DNA from: Selaginella moellendorffii | Lineage: Eukaryota; Streptophyta; Lycopodiopsida; Selaginellales; Selaginellaceae | Length of the DNA: 64,000 bases | Reading direction: 5' to 3' | Assembly: GCF_000143415.4 (NCBI RefSeq) | Contig: NW_003314277.1 | Span: 1,161,108-1,225,107, forward strand | In this document: positions 23,840-34,386 of the stretch, one piece after another | How the letters are laid out: every line of letters begins with the position of its first letter | Position numbering within the stretch: position 1 is the first letter of the stretch | Made by a program: the position numbers and the translations under genes | Notes under the pieces: generated by a model | The model's database searches: none | Seen by the model: only the letters and a program-made list of their open reading frames with translations | What the model was told of the DNA's origin: nothing

Positions 23840-24057
23840 TTTGTAAAAAATGTAACTTTGATGTAAATTTCATGTCCATGTGTCAAATATTTATTGGATA
23901 AACTTCTCACATGAGCATCATGACTAATCCATGACACACAACTTCTAAATGATGGGTCACACATGGCTCAGGAATGGCTTGGTGTGCTTGCTATAGGCAA
24001 GCTCAAAACATCATGCACAAGTGATCAGAGCAGCCTCAGGTTGGGAGGAGAACTTGC
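23840..24057. other. Spacer between gypsy fragment and fold-back repeat
   Basis: About 220 bp with no ORF or recognisable motif. Confidence 0.4.
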
Positions 24058-24802
24058 AACACTCTTTTTTCAATTTTTTGCAGTTAAGAGCTTTATGAGA
24101 AGTTGAGAAGATTTTAAAAGAATATTTGAATATTCTAAAAGAATCTGCGCGAAGAGATCCAGTGGAGCACGGCTAAGTAGAGCGAGGGTCACACAGAGGA
24201 TGTGAGTGAGGTGTCACGTGGAGTAAATCTGGCTTGCAAGCAATCAGAGAATACACACTATCTGCCCACATTGTGGACAGAAGTGGCTACACATCTTACT
24301 TGATGTATTGGCAGAGTTGCTTATGAACTAATAGCAATTTCTTTCTCCATTGTAGTTCCAGAAGTGTTGACTTGGGATTTGTGTAGTAGTTGTCATCAAA
24401 ATGACAACTATTACAAGCACACACAAGTTAATCCTAAATCAACACTTCTGAAACTACAATGGAGAAATAAATTGCTCTTGGTTCATAAGAAACTCTGCCA
24501 ATACATCAGCTAAGAGGCATAGTCATGCCTATCCACAATGCAGTGCGTATTCTCTGATTGCTCGCAAGCCAAACCTGCTCAGGACACCTCACTCACAGCC
24601 ACCCCATAACCATGTCTGCTCCTTTGCACATCCTCAAGCTCTGGCTCTGCACTCCACTCGTGCTCCGTCTCTTCCACTGCCCTAACCAACTTTTTCCCAC
24701 CTTCCAGATCAGATTCTTTTGGAATATTCGGACATTCTTTTGGAATCTTCTCAACTTCTACTTATTTTAAGCTCTTAACTGCAAAAAATTGAACAAAGAG
24801 AC
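24058..24802. repeat. Long fold-back inverted repeat, ~340-370 bp arms
   Basis: The left arm, about 24,058-24,396, is the reverse complement of the right arm, about 24,401-24,802, with few mismatches and some small indels. Outer ends are caattttttgcagttaagagc (24,071 region) against gctcttaactgcaaaaaattg (24,770 region). The centre is agttgtcat-caaa-atgacaact (24,388-24,409), a loop of 4 nt. No transposase. It could be a fold-back/MITE-like element; if transcribed it would form a long hairpin RNA. Target-site duplication not clear. Confidence 0.8.
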
Positions 24803-25359
24803 AATTTCTACACCATGTGAAAAATTCCAAGGTTCATGCTAAATGTGTAAGCTGAGCTTTACAGCCGTCTCCTTCGAGCTTGAGACGAATAATCCTCCAC
24901 CATATGAAGTTGAGTACATGCAGCCAAGCATAATGGACAATGCATGGGGATGTCTACGACAAGAGCCATCAGATCTTTTGGCGTAGCATCCAATACGAAG
25001 TCAATAGTCCTTGCGTTCAAATGTCCTCGCCGCCCACCAGTCTCTCTTGGACAGTCCCTTCATAGTCTATGCAACAAGAAATTACGGAGAAACTACAAAG
25101 GTTGCAAACTTTGAGTCAAAATAAGGGGGGCTAAGTTAACATCTCCAAACCGATCAAACCAAGAAAAGCCACCTCTCAAAAACTCTAATTGCAGGTGGAT
25201 TTCTTCCTCAACACGGCTAATGGGAATGCTACAATCGAAGCTGCAAGAGCTTTTATTCCTGCAAATGCCACAGTTTTCCTTCAAACTCCAGGTTTATTAC
25301 AGAAAATCTTTATTCCTGCAAATGCCGTGGTGAATTCATATTACAGCAGTGTTGTGTGA
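24803..25359. other. Intergenic DNA, no supported gene
   Basis: A short direct repeat tttattcctgcaaatgcc occurs twice (about 25,251 and 25,309). No ORF can be supported; this is the 3' flank of the small secreted protein gene. Confidence 0.4.
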
Positions 25360-25659
25360 TCACATCCTAATGCAGCGGCTTCCACCACCACTCCAGCTCA
25401 AACCAGGAGGGCAGCGATGGCAGCCATTTCTATACCAGTACCAGCTGCTTGGGCAACTCACGCATTTGCTTCCACTCCACTTCCATCCGGAGAGGCATTG
25501 GTGGCAACCGTTGCCATACCAGTACCAGTCTTTCGGGCACTGGATACACTTCTCACCATCCCAGTTCCATCCGGATTTGCATCGCTGCTGGGCGTCCACT
25601 CCCACTAGGAGGAGTGTCACAAACATCGCCAAGAGTATCAGCTGGGACTTGCTTGCCAT
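25360..25659 (-). CDS. Small secreted Cys/Trp/Tyr-repeat protein, copy 1 (two full units)
   Basis: Intronless, 99 aa. A signal peptide (about residues 1-23: Lys/Ser, then a Leu/Val-rich core ending at VDAQQ) precedes two complete 28-residue units and a partial third. The unit pattern is C-x2-GWxW-x-G-x-KC-x2-CP-x2-WYWY-x-N-x-CH-x, with Cys at unit positions 1, 12, 15 and 26. The last partial unit is degenerate (Trp to Leu, extra Gly). The protein is probably secreted to the apoplast and disulfide-bonded. I do not recognise the family. The aromatic and Cys content would fit a structural, carbohydrate-binding or antimicrobial role, but nothing here decides. Two longer relatives lie at 36.0 and 39.6 kb. 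Confidence 0.8.
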   Translation of the reverse strand: MASKSQLILLAMFVTLLLVGVDAQQRCKSGWNWDGEKCIQCPKDWYWYGNGCHQCLSGWKWSGSKCVSCPSSWYWYRNGCHRCPPGLSWSGGGSRCIRM

Positions 25660-27543
25660 GATGATTGATCTCAGAATTGTGATATCAGATTATAAACTAT
25701 GATCTAGATCTCTCCAACTTCTTTAGCTTCTTAAAGATCAGGGTGTGGTTTGGGGAATTTATAGCACCGAGATGTTGGAAGGGACGAAGTCTAAATAATC
25801 GTCTTCACTCGGCTTTGACTTCTTACCACGTACACTTTGTTGCTCTTGATATAGTCAAGAACTAGTACGTGTGTAAACGGCCTGTGGAATCTTCAGACGC
25901 CATGCAGGTTGGAAGCTGCTGTTGGAAACTTTCTTACTATATTATAATAAGGATATGAAGTTGGAATGGTCAAATAGTTCCAAGAACTGTGATATTGGGC
26001 CTCTAACTCCCCTCCATGCTCCACCATCTCTTACGCATGTTTATAATCATCCACACAAAGATTCTACCAGCCAGCTCGCCAAAGAAGGTGGCGAGCTTTT
26101 TCTTGCACATAGATTTTGCTAGGCTGTTCTAAGTTGAAGACTTCATCAAGACCTCTCAATGGGATCACTATGTTCCTATATTTGATTGCAAACAAGAAGA
26201 TGGCGAGCCTCTTCTATTGGCTATTTTTATTGGGTGTCAATGCCTGATTGCAAGCCAATTTTTTTTTCACCAAGTTTGAGATTCTTGTGTTATAATGATG
26301 CCCACCATCTTAGACTTTTCATTTTTTTTCATGTTTTGCCACATTCCCCTCATTTTAGATTCCTTTAGGTTCTGATCTCTTACTACAATCTCCTAGATAG
26401 ATAATCTAAAAATATTTTTGAAGCTGACTATATAATGTTCATTTGATAAAATATAATAAAATTAAAATAAAAAAGTTTATCTTGAGTATTTTATCCTTTT
26501 CTATTTTTATTAATTTGTCATTTTGTAATTTAGATATATTGTATACATAACACTTAATTTTCTTGTAAACTTAAAATTTTATTATGAAATTTTCTTAATT
26601 TTTTATATTTTGTTACTCCTGATAATTATACTTTAGAGTATAGAGGAAAAAACACACTTATACAAAATGAAATTGTAATTATTATAATTCAGCTTTCACA
26701 AAAACTTAGAAATATACTATCTAGTAAAACTCCAAGAGATCAATAAGCAGTTGTAATGGAGTATGAAAATAATAATATAAAACAAAAAAATTATTACATT
26801 AACATTATTTAATATTAATATTAATTATTTTATCCTTAATCAAGAAATTATGAAGATAGAGATAATATAAGAATTACTCTTAATAATGTTTTAAATCGAA
26901 CTAGAAGAAAAATTAGAATATTAAGTGCTTTTTACAGTAGTAATTGGCTTATAGAGTTTTGAATATATGGCATTTAATTATAATTTTACTTTCCATATAA
27001 ATGAGGTATGACAAAATGCTGAGAAATGCTACTTTGGATGAAATCAAGAGGCAGCTAAACTTACCCGGATTTTTTATGTAATCCGCTCCTAATTACAAAC
27101 CATGCCTTTCTTAAAAATTACTTGTCATAGTGCTGTGTCCATCCGGATTTGGAGCGGATTCAATTCCCATAAGTGGATAAGTGGGACACTTTTTGTTGCA
27201 CTTGGACATGGATAATCTCAAAACAAAAGCATACATATCATTAGGAAATGAGAAACTTCAAACGCCATGCAAGTTGGAAGCTGCGGTTAGATCTTGCTTA
27301 TATTATGAAGTTGGAATTTAGACATGTTTAGCTTGTTAGTGAAAATTGTTAGTGAAAATTATAAGTTTAGACTTCCAAGAACAGCCATTCTTCCCCATCC
27401 ACAAACGCAATACTGCTGTAGTCCTGAGCCTCTTCTTCGCTCAAGTGTTTCACCCAATTGGCAAGCTTCGTGGGGACAGCCCCTGGACCCTGACTATCGT
27501 ACTCAGCAAACAAAACGTTCCTGGAAATCACACAAAAAAACGA
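25660..27543. other. AT-rich intergenic DNA
   Basis: About 1.9 kb; the first 200 bp form the upstream flank of the small secreted protein gene. 26,380-27,000 is very AT-rich. Small ORFs (60-132 codons) have no family signal; the one at 27,346-27,744 overlaps the PME-like gene antisense. Nothing else can be supported. Confidence 0.5.
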
Positions 27544-28577
27544 TTACATGCCTACTTCGAGCCAATATCTAGATTCATACCCATTGCCATTGTTGTATGG
27601 CCATCTGTCCCAGTTGTTTGGAGTTACAACTTCGTCAAAATAGCTACTGATAAGCACAACGCGGGCAAAATCTTTCCAAGGGTGGCCGAAAGACAGTTGC
27701 CCAGTTCCTCCAAAGTAGCTGTTGACGAACGAGTAACCCCATGATCCCTCTGGCTTAGACTGAAGAGTAATCCCTCCAGTGTTGTTCCTCGAGTTGGAGA
27801 CGATATTACACTCCTGTGCACTCAAAGAATTGATCATATAAGCGTCACGGACGAAACAATTCTTCTTCAGTTTCATATTTACCTGGAATAATGACCTTCC
27901 TTGTCCAGTGATGAAGTTTATACTGCCTTGGATGAAGGTCCTCTTGTAAAAATGCCTGCCGCGGTCTTCAGAGAGCGTATGCTGGCTCGAAGTGATGAAA
28001 CAGTCGTAAAACGCCGCAAAGTCACCCGATACTTGCACGGCTACGGTGTTGCTTTGTTGTTCTCCTACGGCTCCAGCATAAACAAATGGCGCATCGTTCT
28101 AAACTTCATATTAATAAAAGTTGAAGAGACAAGAACTTGGAAGTACCTTGAATGTGATGAACTGCGCAACAAAGTATTTTGCCTGAACTGAGAGTGTGGG
28201 CTCGTTTCCAGCGGACACAACAATCGTCGCAAACTTGTCATCAAAGTCGCCCAAGAGCGTGATGAAATCCTTGCTTGCTGGAATCGTGACTCTCTCGCTG
28301 CAAGAGAACACAAGCATTAATGATAGTAATGCTATAGTGATTACCGATAAACTCCGCTGGCGACATGGATTATGTAGCGCCGCTTGTTCTCCAGTGGAAC
28401 AGCATCGATGGCGGCCTGGATCGTCTTGAAATCGCTGCTCGGCCCAACATAAACGTCGATCTTTCTCTCATTCGCATTGACAAGAGCGGGGTGAAGATCA
28501 TCTTCAGCATGACCTTTGCATAGATTATGCTGAGACAAAAGAACCAATAAGCCCAACAGGAAAATCACCCTCAACAT
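27544..28577 (-). CDS. Pectin methylesterase-like protein, probable pseudoenzyme
   Basis: Four exons: 28,577-28,345, 28,297-28,147, 28,098-27,883 and 27,813-27,544; 289 aa, with introns of 47-69 nt. The ATG at 28,577 opens a hydrophobic signal peptide (LLGLLVLLSQ). There is no PRO inhibitor-like region. The fold is clearly PME family: SDFKTIQAAIDAVP, GVYRERVTIP, VSGDFAAFYDC, EDRGRH, GHPW. However the catalytic positions differ. The motif QDTL reads QHTL (His168), DFIFG reads NFITG (Asn189), LGRPW reads FGHPW (His244) and the Gln of QAVALR is replaced (Asn145). Known PMEs need both Asp, the Arg and the Gln, so demethylation activity is unlikely. It may be a cell-wall binding protein or a decaying gene, though all frames and splice sites are intact. 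It is divergent from GCH1, 359 bp apart. Confidence 0.8.
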
Positions 28578-28936
28578 TGCAACGATCTCCAAGATTAAAA
28601 ATGGGAGGAAACTTCCTCTTTAAACGCTCTTGGGAGAGTTGAATATGGTTTATGCGCATGTTAATTTTATTAATAAAAACGCAAAAATAAATCTAATAAT
28701 AAAAATAATTAATTTTGGATTGCGTTAATGTACGGTTGGTGGCGTCCGTACGGCCTTGGCCCCATGGCATGATGAAAAAACCCTAAAGTGCGAGGTATGA
28801 TTTTGTGTGGACTGGAAGAGTCCTACTCGAATTCCTTTGTCTCTCTTCTACGGCGGGGAGGCCATTCTTGTCGGCGCGGGCGATCGATCGATCTATTCTT
28901 CTTCTTTCCTCGATCGGGCGATCGATCGTTCGGGCT
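28578..28936. promoter_or_regulatory. Divergent promoter region PME-like / GCH1
   Basis: 359 bp between two outward-facing start codons. It contains AT-rich sequence near the PME-like side and a cluster of cgatcgatc palindromes (28,880-28,930) in the GCH1 leader. No classical TATA box is clear. Confidence 0.4.
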
Positions 28937-30666
28937 ATGGGGGCATTGCCGATCGCGGAGTTTGTGAGCAGCGCCAGCAGCGCCAGCGATTCCGATAGGT
29001 CAGCAGCCAGCGACGAGGATTGTCTCGTGGACGACGGCGACGGCGATCTGGTAGCCGATTCGCGGCTGGTGAGCTCGGTGCGCGCGCTGCTCCAGGGGCT
29101 GGGCGAGGATCTCTCGCGCAATGGACTGATCAAGACGCCGTCCAGGGTCGCCAATGCCTTCCTCTCTGCCACTAAAGGTTAGCATTTCTCTTCCAAGGCG
29201 AGATATCGATCGCGTAGCGCTTGCATCACAGTCCCTTCCTTTCTTTCTCTTGAGTGATTGGTTCTTTGCGTCGGTCTTCTCGTGCTAGATGACAAAGCTT
29301 TTCTTTTTTAAATCTCGCGAGCCGAGACTTTCGTATAGAACTCTTTTTTCCATGTCGGATGGAGTTCTAAGTTTTCAAGCTTAGAAATCTTCTTTCTTTC
29401 TAGAGCTTGGAGAGAGTTCTAAGCTCTGTTGGACAGGCTTCTACGTTTCAAGCTTTCTTCTAAACTTCTTCTCTTACTTGGACCATAGGCTATGGACTCT
29501 CGGCGGAGCAAACCATCGGTGGAGCTCTCTTTGCAGAAGCGGGCCCTGGAAACGGCAAAGGTGGCGGCTGCGGAGGAATGGTGGTGGTCCGAAACATCGA
29601 GCTCTTCTCCACCTGCGAGTCCTGCCTCTTACCATTCAAGCTCTGCTGTCACATCGCTTACATTCCCTCCGAGCAGCGCGTCGTCGGCCTCAGCAAGCTC
29701 CCCCGCGTCGCGGAGATCTTCGCAGCTCGGCTCCAAAGCCCGGATCGTCTCGCCAACGAGATCGGCGGAGCTCTCTGGGACGGATTCAAGCCTCTCGGGG
29801 TGGCCGTGGTTGGAGAGACTTGGCATCTCGAGTGTCCCCGAGAGCTTCGAAGCAGCAGGGAGCCGGCTTCCTGGATTCGACGATCGGTCTGCGCCAGGAA
29901 AGGCAGCTTCGAGGACGACGATCGTGGCTCGGAAGACTGGCAAGAGTTCGTTGCCATGCTCCAGCTGAGTGGAAGTTCGCAGCTCTCGGTGACGAAGAAG
30001 CCGGCGATCTGTCCACTACTAGCCGGTGACGCCGCCGCTGAGAGATCCTCCTCTTCGCACCCCAACTTTGAGACGATGGTCGAGGCGGTGGTGACGCTGC
30101 TGCGAGCTCTTGGCGAAGATCCAACGCGGGAGGAGCTCAAGCTCACGCCCTCTCGCTACGTTCGCTGGCTGCTAGCATCGACGCACGGGAGCCGGCTCTC
30201 TAGAGACTTGATACTAGGGAATGGAGTAGCAGCAGTAGAACAGGATGGCGATCACCACGCGACGATGGTAGCTGTGCTGGATCTTCCATTCTGTTCCCAG
30301 TGCGAGCACCACCTTCTTCCATTCTCTGGGGTGGCTCACGTCGGAGTTCTTCCAGCGAAAAACCACCCGAGCTCTCATCCCAGAGCTAGTCGGGCCATCC
30401 TCGAGAAGATTGTCAAGCTGTACAGCTGCCGGCTCCAAGTCCAGGAGAGATTGACGAGGCAAATCGCCGACGCTGTGATGAGCTCCACTGCTGCTAGCGG
30501 CGTCATGGTCGTCGTCGAGGCTGGGCACGTCTGTATGATCTCTCGAGGAGTGAAGAAAACCGGCAGCACTACAGGAACGCTGGCGACAATGGGCGATTTT
30601 GCCGTCCATGGCAAGAAGAGAGCGGAGTTCTTACAGATGATCGCTACTGCAAACTCTTCCAAGTAA
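28937..30666 (+). CDS. GCH1: GTP cyclohydrolase I, plant two-domain form
   Basis: Two exons, 28,937-29,177 and 29,489-30,666; 472 aa. The start MGAL was chosen because plant GCHI proteins begin similarly. The enzyme converts GTP to dihydroneopterin triphosphate, the first step of the pterin branch of folate synthesis, in the cytosol. Two homologous GCHI-like domains follow in tandem: the first has VRNIELFSTCESCLLPF and the second VLDLPFCSQCEHHLLPF, with the Zn-binding Cys and His-His visible only in the second. In known plant enzymes each half lacks some active-site residues and both are needed. The 311-nt intron is long for this region and CT/AAGCTT-rich. About 100 residues of Ser/Arg-rich linker separate the domains. 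Confidence 0.92.
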
Positions 30667-30818
30667 AGAGGGAGAGACAGAGATCTGCGAGTAAAGAGTT
30701 GAATTTACCGAGCAAAGGAATTTTTTTAACGAAGAACAGACTTACGTACTTCTTAGGACGTCTTTACACTTACAAAATTACGATGCCACTGCCGCTGGAG
30801 CTCGCCAGGAACTCTTCT

Positions 30819-32106
30819 TCACGCAGTGGTCAAGTATCTCTTCACGGCGGCCTTTTGCTCTGGAGTGAGTCGCGTGGGAAACTTGACGTCGAATTTGATC
30901 TTGAGGTCTCCTTTCCTGCCTGGCTCCTTGGCGATCGGCATGCCTTCCCGTGGAACAATCTTCTCGTAGCCGGGAGAGATGATGTCGTTGATGGGAATCG
31001 TGAGCGTTCTTCCGTCGAGAGTGTTCACTGTGATCGTCGTTCCTGTTAGAGCGTCGGCCAGGGACACCTTCTGTGTCATCACCAAGTCGTTGCCGTCGCG
31101 CTTGAAAACGTCGTGTGGCTTCTCGTCGATCACGAAGACGATGTCCGCCGGTATCAAGTTTGGCTGCTCGTTTCCCTTCTCTGGAAAAGTGATCTTGGTG
31201 CCTTTCTTCCACCCCGGCTTCACGTCGATAGTAAGAAACTCCTCCACAGGCATTGTCTTCCTGTAAAGAAACAAGAAGCTCTCACGTTAGAATCCTCCAT
31301 AAGAGCGTTCTAGGCAAAGTTCTAACGAAGTTCTAGCAAAGTTCTAGCGAAGTTCTAGCAAGGTTCTAGCAAGGTTTAGCAAAGTTCTAAGGAAGTTCTA
31401 GCGAAGTTCTAGCAAGGTTCTAACTTTCCAAAGAAACTTACCCGCTGGGATCGGCGATGTTGCGAGAGATCTTCATCTTCCTGGTGGAGCCAGTGTAGAG
31501 CTCCTCGAGACTGCACGGGAGCTTGTTCTCCACCGCCGGAGCCTTCCTCGGACCGGTCGACAGAGATCCACCATCCTGGCCGAAGGATCTGAAAACGTTC
31601 TCGGTTCCACCAAAGCCCCCAAACATTCCATCGCCAAAGGGCGACCGGCTAGCGCTCCTCCCAAAACCTCCCATCCCAAACGGGCTGGATCCACCGAAGA
31701 ACTCGGCAAAGATGTCCTCGGCGTTCCTAGGATTGAACACGAACACGTTGGGTCCCGCGCCATTCGCGAAATTCGTCCCTCCCGTGGCGCCGGGAGGAGG
31801 AACTTGGCCCTTGAGACCCTCCTCGCCATACTGGTCATAGATCGTCCTCTTTTGGGGATCGCTCAGCACCTGCGAATCACAGAAATCGATCGATCAGCCA
31901 CAGCCGATCGAGAAGAGAGAAAAAAGAGGGATCGATCATACCTCATACGCTTCCGAGATTTGCTTGAATTTGGCCTCGGCCTCCTTCTTGTTGTTGGGAT
32001 TCTTATCGGGATGCCACTTCATGGCGAGCTTGCGGTAGGCCTTCTTGAGATCATCCTCGGTGGCATTCTTGTCCACCTTGAGCACGCTGTAGTAATCTAT
32101 CCCCAT
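30819..32106 (-). CDS. Type II DnaJ/Hsp40 co-chaperone (DNAJB-like)
   Basis: Three exons: 32,106-31,942, 31,869-31,442 and 31,260-30,819; 344 aa. An N-terminal J domain ([23 protein letters not shown] at residues 33-35) stimulates Hsp70 ATPase. A Gly/Phe-rich segment follows (about 85-165, [14 protein letters not shown]). Then come two C-terminal beta-domains for client binding ([29 protein letters not shown]). There is no CxxCxGxG zinc finger, which defines type II. It probably acts in cytosol/nucleus as a chaperone. Intron 2 carries an 11-bp minisatellite. It shares a 307-bp divergent promoter with RIBA. Confidence 0.92.
31315..31427. repeat. 11-bp minisatellite in DnaJ intron 2
   Basis: About ten head-to-tail copies of an 11-nt unit (aagttctagcg with variants aagttctagca, aggttctagca, aagttctaagg), filling most of the 181-nt intron. 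Confidence 0.9.
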
Positions 32107-32413
32107 CGATTCCTCGCTAGCAAGGATTTTCCCCCTTTCTCGATCCTAGAAGCTCGAATCTCGCTACACTACTCTCGCGAATCCGGAAATTTCACAGCGC
32201 AGTCGATCGACCGATCGGCTCAAAACCCTGATAGCTTTAGCTCCAGAATCTTCTGGAAAATACCATGACGTGGAACTTAGGCCCAAATATAAGCCGCCAC
32301 GTCAGCCGGGATGCCACGTCTAAAACCCGTGTAAGGTTTAAACTCTAATTCTGCGTGCTCTACTTTAGGGCTCTTTGTTCTATCCAGAAATATTTCTGGG
32401 AAGAAAGGGCGCG
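32107..32413. promoter_or_regulatory. Bidirectional promoter region DnaJ / RIBA
   Basis: 307 bp separate the two start codons, which face outward. The region contains two copies of a ccacgtc/gccacgt block (around 32,297-32,320, ACGT cores as bound by bZIP factors in plants; inference) but no evident TATA box. Confidence 0.45.
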
Positions 32414-34302
32414 ATGAGGATGATGCGCTTGGATGGAAATCCCGTCGCGATCCAGCTCAATCTCAATGGCGGCGGCGTGTCAGTGCGAATGGTTGCGAGA
32501 TCGCCGCGAAGGATCGGCTACGCTGCCGCCGTGCGCATCAGGCGAGGAGCATTCGCTGTGCGATGCGAGAAGGGGAATGGCGCGGTGAATTCGTCGTCCG
32601 GCAGTGGATCTGCCGAGGTAGGCGGCGTGAGGATGGATTTCGATCCTGTAGAGGAGGAATTCGAGAGCAGCGAGATCGAGGGGGATCCCGATCGTCCGTC
32701 CGAGGGATTTAGCTCCGTCGCCGAGGCGCTGGAGGCTTTCAAGCAAGGCAAGGTAAGGTATGGGTGCTTGCTAGAAAAAAATTTCCTTCCTTCCTCCTTT
32801 CTTGTTTTTTTCTTCTTGTGCGTCTTAAAGAACTCCTCATGTAGATGGTCATTGTTGTGGACGACGAGGATCGAGAGAACGAGGGTGACTTGATAATGGC
32901 GGCTTCCATGGTGACTCCCGAGAAGGTCGAGTTCCTGCGAAGCCATTGCACTGGGATCATTTGCGTCCCCATGAAGGGTGAAATTCTGGACCGATTGGAC
33001 GTAAAGTTGATGGTTTCGGACAAAGAGAACGAGGAAGCACTATCTACAGCGTTTACGATTCCTGTGGTTAGTAGTTTTTTTTGTTCTTCACTTTTGGCTC
33101 GAATTCTTAGTTTTAAACTCTTTGTGCTACAGGATGGCCAAGGGACAACCACGGGTGTGTCATCCGAGGACCGTGCGAGAACCATTTCAATGCTTGCGTC
33201 GCCAAATGCCACTGCGAGCGATTTTAAGAAACCGGGACACGTTTATCCTCTACGTTATAGAGAAGGTGGAGTTTTGAAGCGAGCAGGACACACGGAAGCC
33301 GCGGTTGATCTCGCTGTGCTTTCTGGAATGCCACCCGTTGGAGTGATCTGTGAGCTGGTGAACGAGAAGGATGGAAGCATGCAACGTTTGCCACAGCTAC
33401 AAGTGTTTGCGGAAAAGCATAACTTACACATCATCTCCATTGCCGACATGGTCAGGTACTGGAAGCTCATTGTTGTTTTTCGTATGTTTCGTTCTGAGAC
33501 GCAGGCTGTGCTCGTAGGTACCGGAGAAAACGCGAGAAGTTGGTCGAGCGAACAGCCATTTCGAGGCTTCCAACAAGGTGGGGGCTTTTCAAAGCGTACA
33601 GCTACAAATCCAAGCTCGATGGCATCGAACACATTGCCATTGTGAAGGTAAAAAACACTCTTTTCCATACACTCGACTTAAAAAATCTTCCAGGGTGACA
33701 TTGGCAACGGCCGGGATGTCCTCGTCCGTGTCCACTCGGAGTGCCTCACCGGGGACGTTTTCGGTTCCAAGCGATGCGACTGTGGCAACCAGCTCGAGAT
33801 CGCGATGATGCAAATCGAGAAAGCCGGGAGGGGAGTGCTGGTTTACTTGCGTGGTCACGAAGGACGAGGAATCGGCCTGGGACACAAGCTACGGGCATAT
33901 AACTTACAGGACGAGGGCCGTGACACTGTGGAAGCAAACGTAGAGCTCGGCCTTCCAGTCGATTCGCGGGAGTATGGAATTGGAGCACAGGTAATGGATC
34001 AAACACTCGAAAACCTTGCGACTGATCGAACTTTCGTTTTGTAGATTCTAAGGGACGTGGGTGTTAGAACGATGAAGCTCATGACCAACAATCCAGCAAA
34101 GTATATGGGATTGAAAGGCTATGGTTTGGCGATCACTGGCCGCGTTTCGGTGATCTCCACTATCACTGACGAGAACAAGCGCTACTTGGAAACCAAGCGC
34201 GAGAAAATGGGCCATGTCTATGGGTCGGAGTTACCGGGGACTTTTACTGGGCTCATTGCTGACAAGGTAAATGGGAAAAAAAAGAGCCAAAATTCTCTTT
34301 AA
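32414..34302 (+). CDS. RIBA: Bifunctional riboflavin biosynthesis protein RIBA (DHBP synthase + GTP cyclohydrolase II)
   Basis: Six exons: 32,414-32,752, 32,845-33,066, 33,133-33,455, 33,518-33,647, 33,694-33,990 and 34,045-34,302; 522 aa. A basic, Ser-poor N-terminal ~55 residues fit a plastid transit peptide. The DHBP synthase half (about 110-310) shows [14 protein letters not shown] with the acidic metal site and [10 protein letters not shown]. The GCHII half (about 330-515) shows the zinc cysteines in [18 protein letters not shown] and the GTP site [10 protein letters not shown]. It makes both riboflavin precursors from ribulose-5-phosphate and GTP. The last codons (after ADK) are Lys-rich and could instead be intron if a further donor at 34,267 (gtaaat) is used. 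The gene lies 1.7 kb from GTP cyclohydrolase I. Confidence 0.93.
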
Positions 34303-34386
34303 CAATACGTCGAGTGTTCGAATCCCGTCAATGGCAATTTTTTCTAAAACCCCATCAAATTCTTTCTTTCTTGTCCAAGCCCTAAA

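Noticed and set aside
28805-28936. Extended N-terminus for GCH1 from 28,805
   Set aside because: The extra 44 residues come from cgatcgatc-rich leader DNA, and plant GCHI proteins start at the MGAL position.
31315-31427. Heat-shock-element array in the DnaJ intron
   Set aside because: GAA and TTC blocks are present but the spacing (1 or 4 nt between) does not give nGAAnnTTCn; treated as minisatellite only.
34305-34345. tRNA-like B box (gttcg-aatcc) downstream of RIBA
   Set aside because: No D-arm/A box at the right distance and no cloverleaf can be drawn; a chance match.
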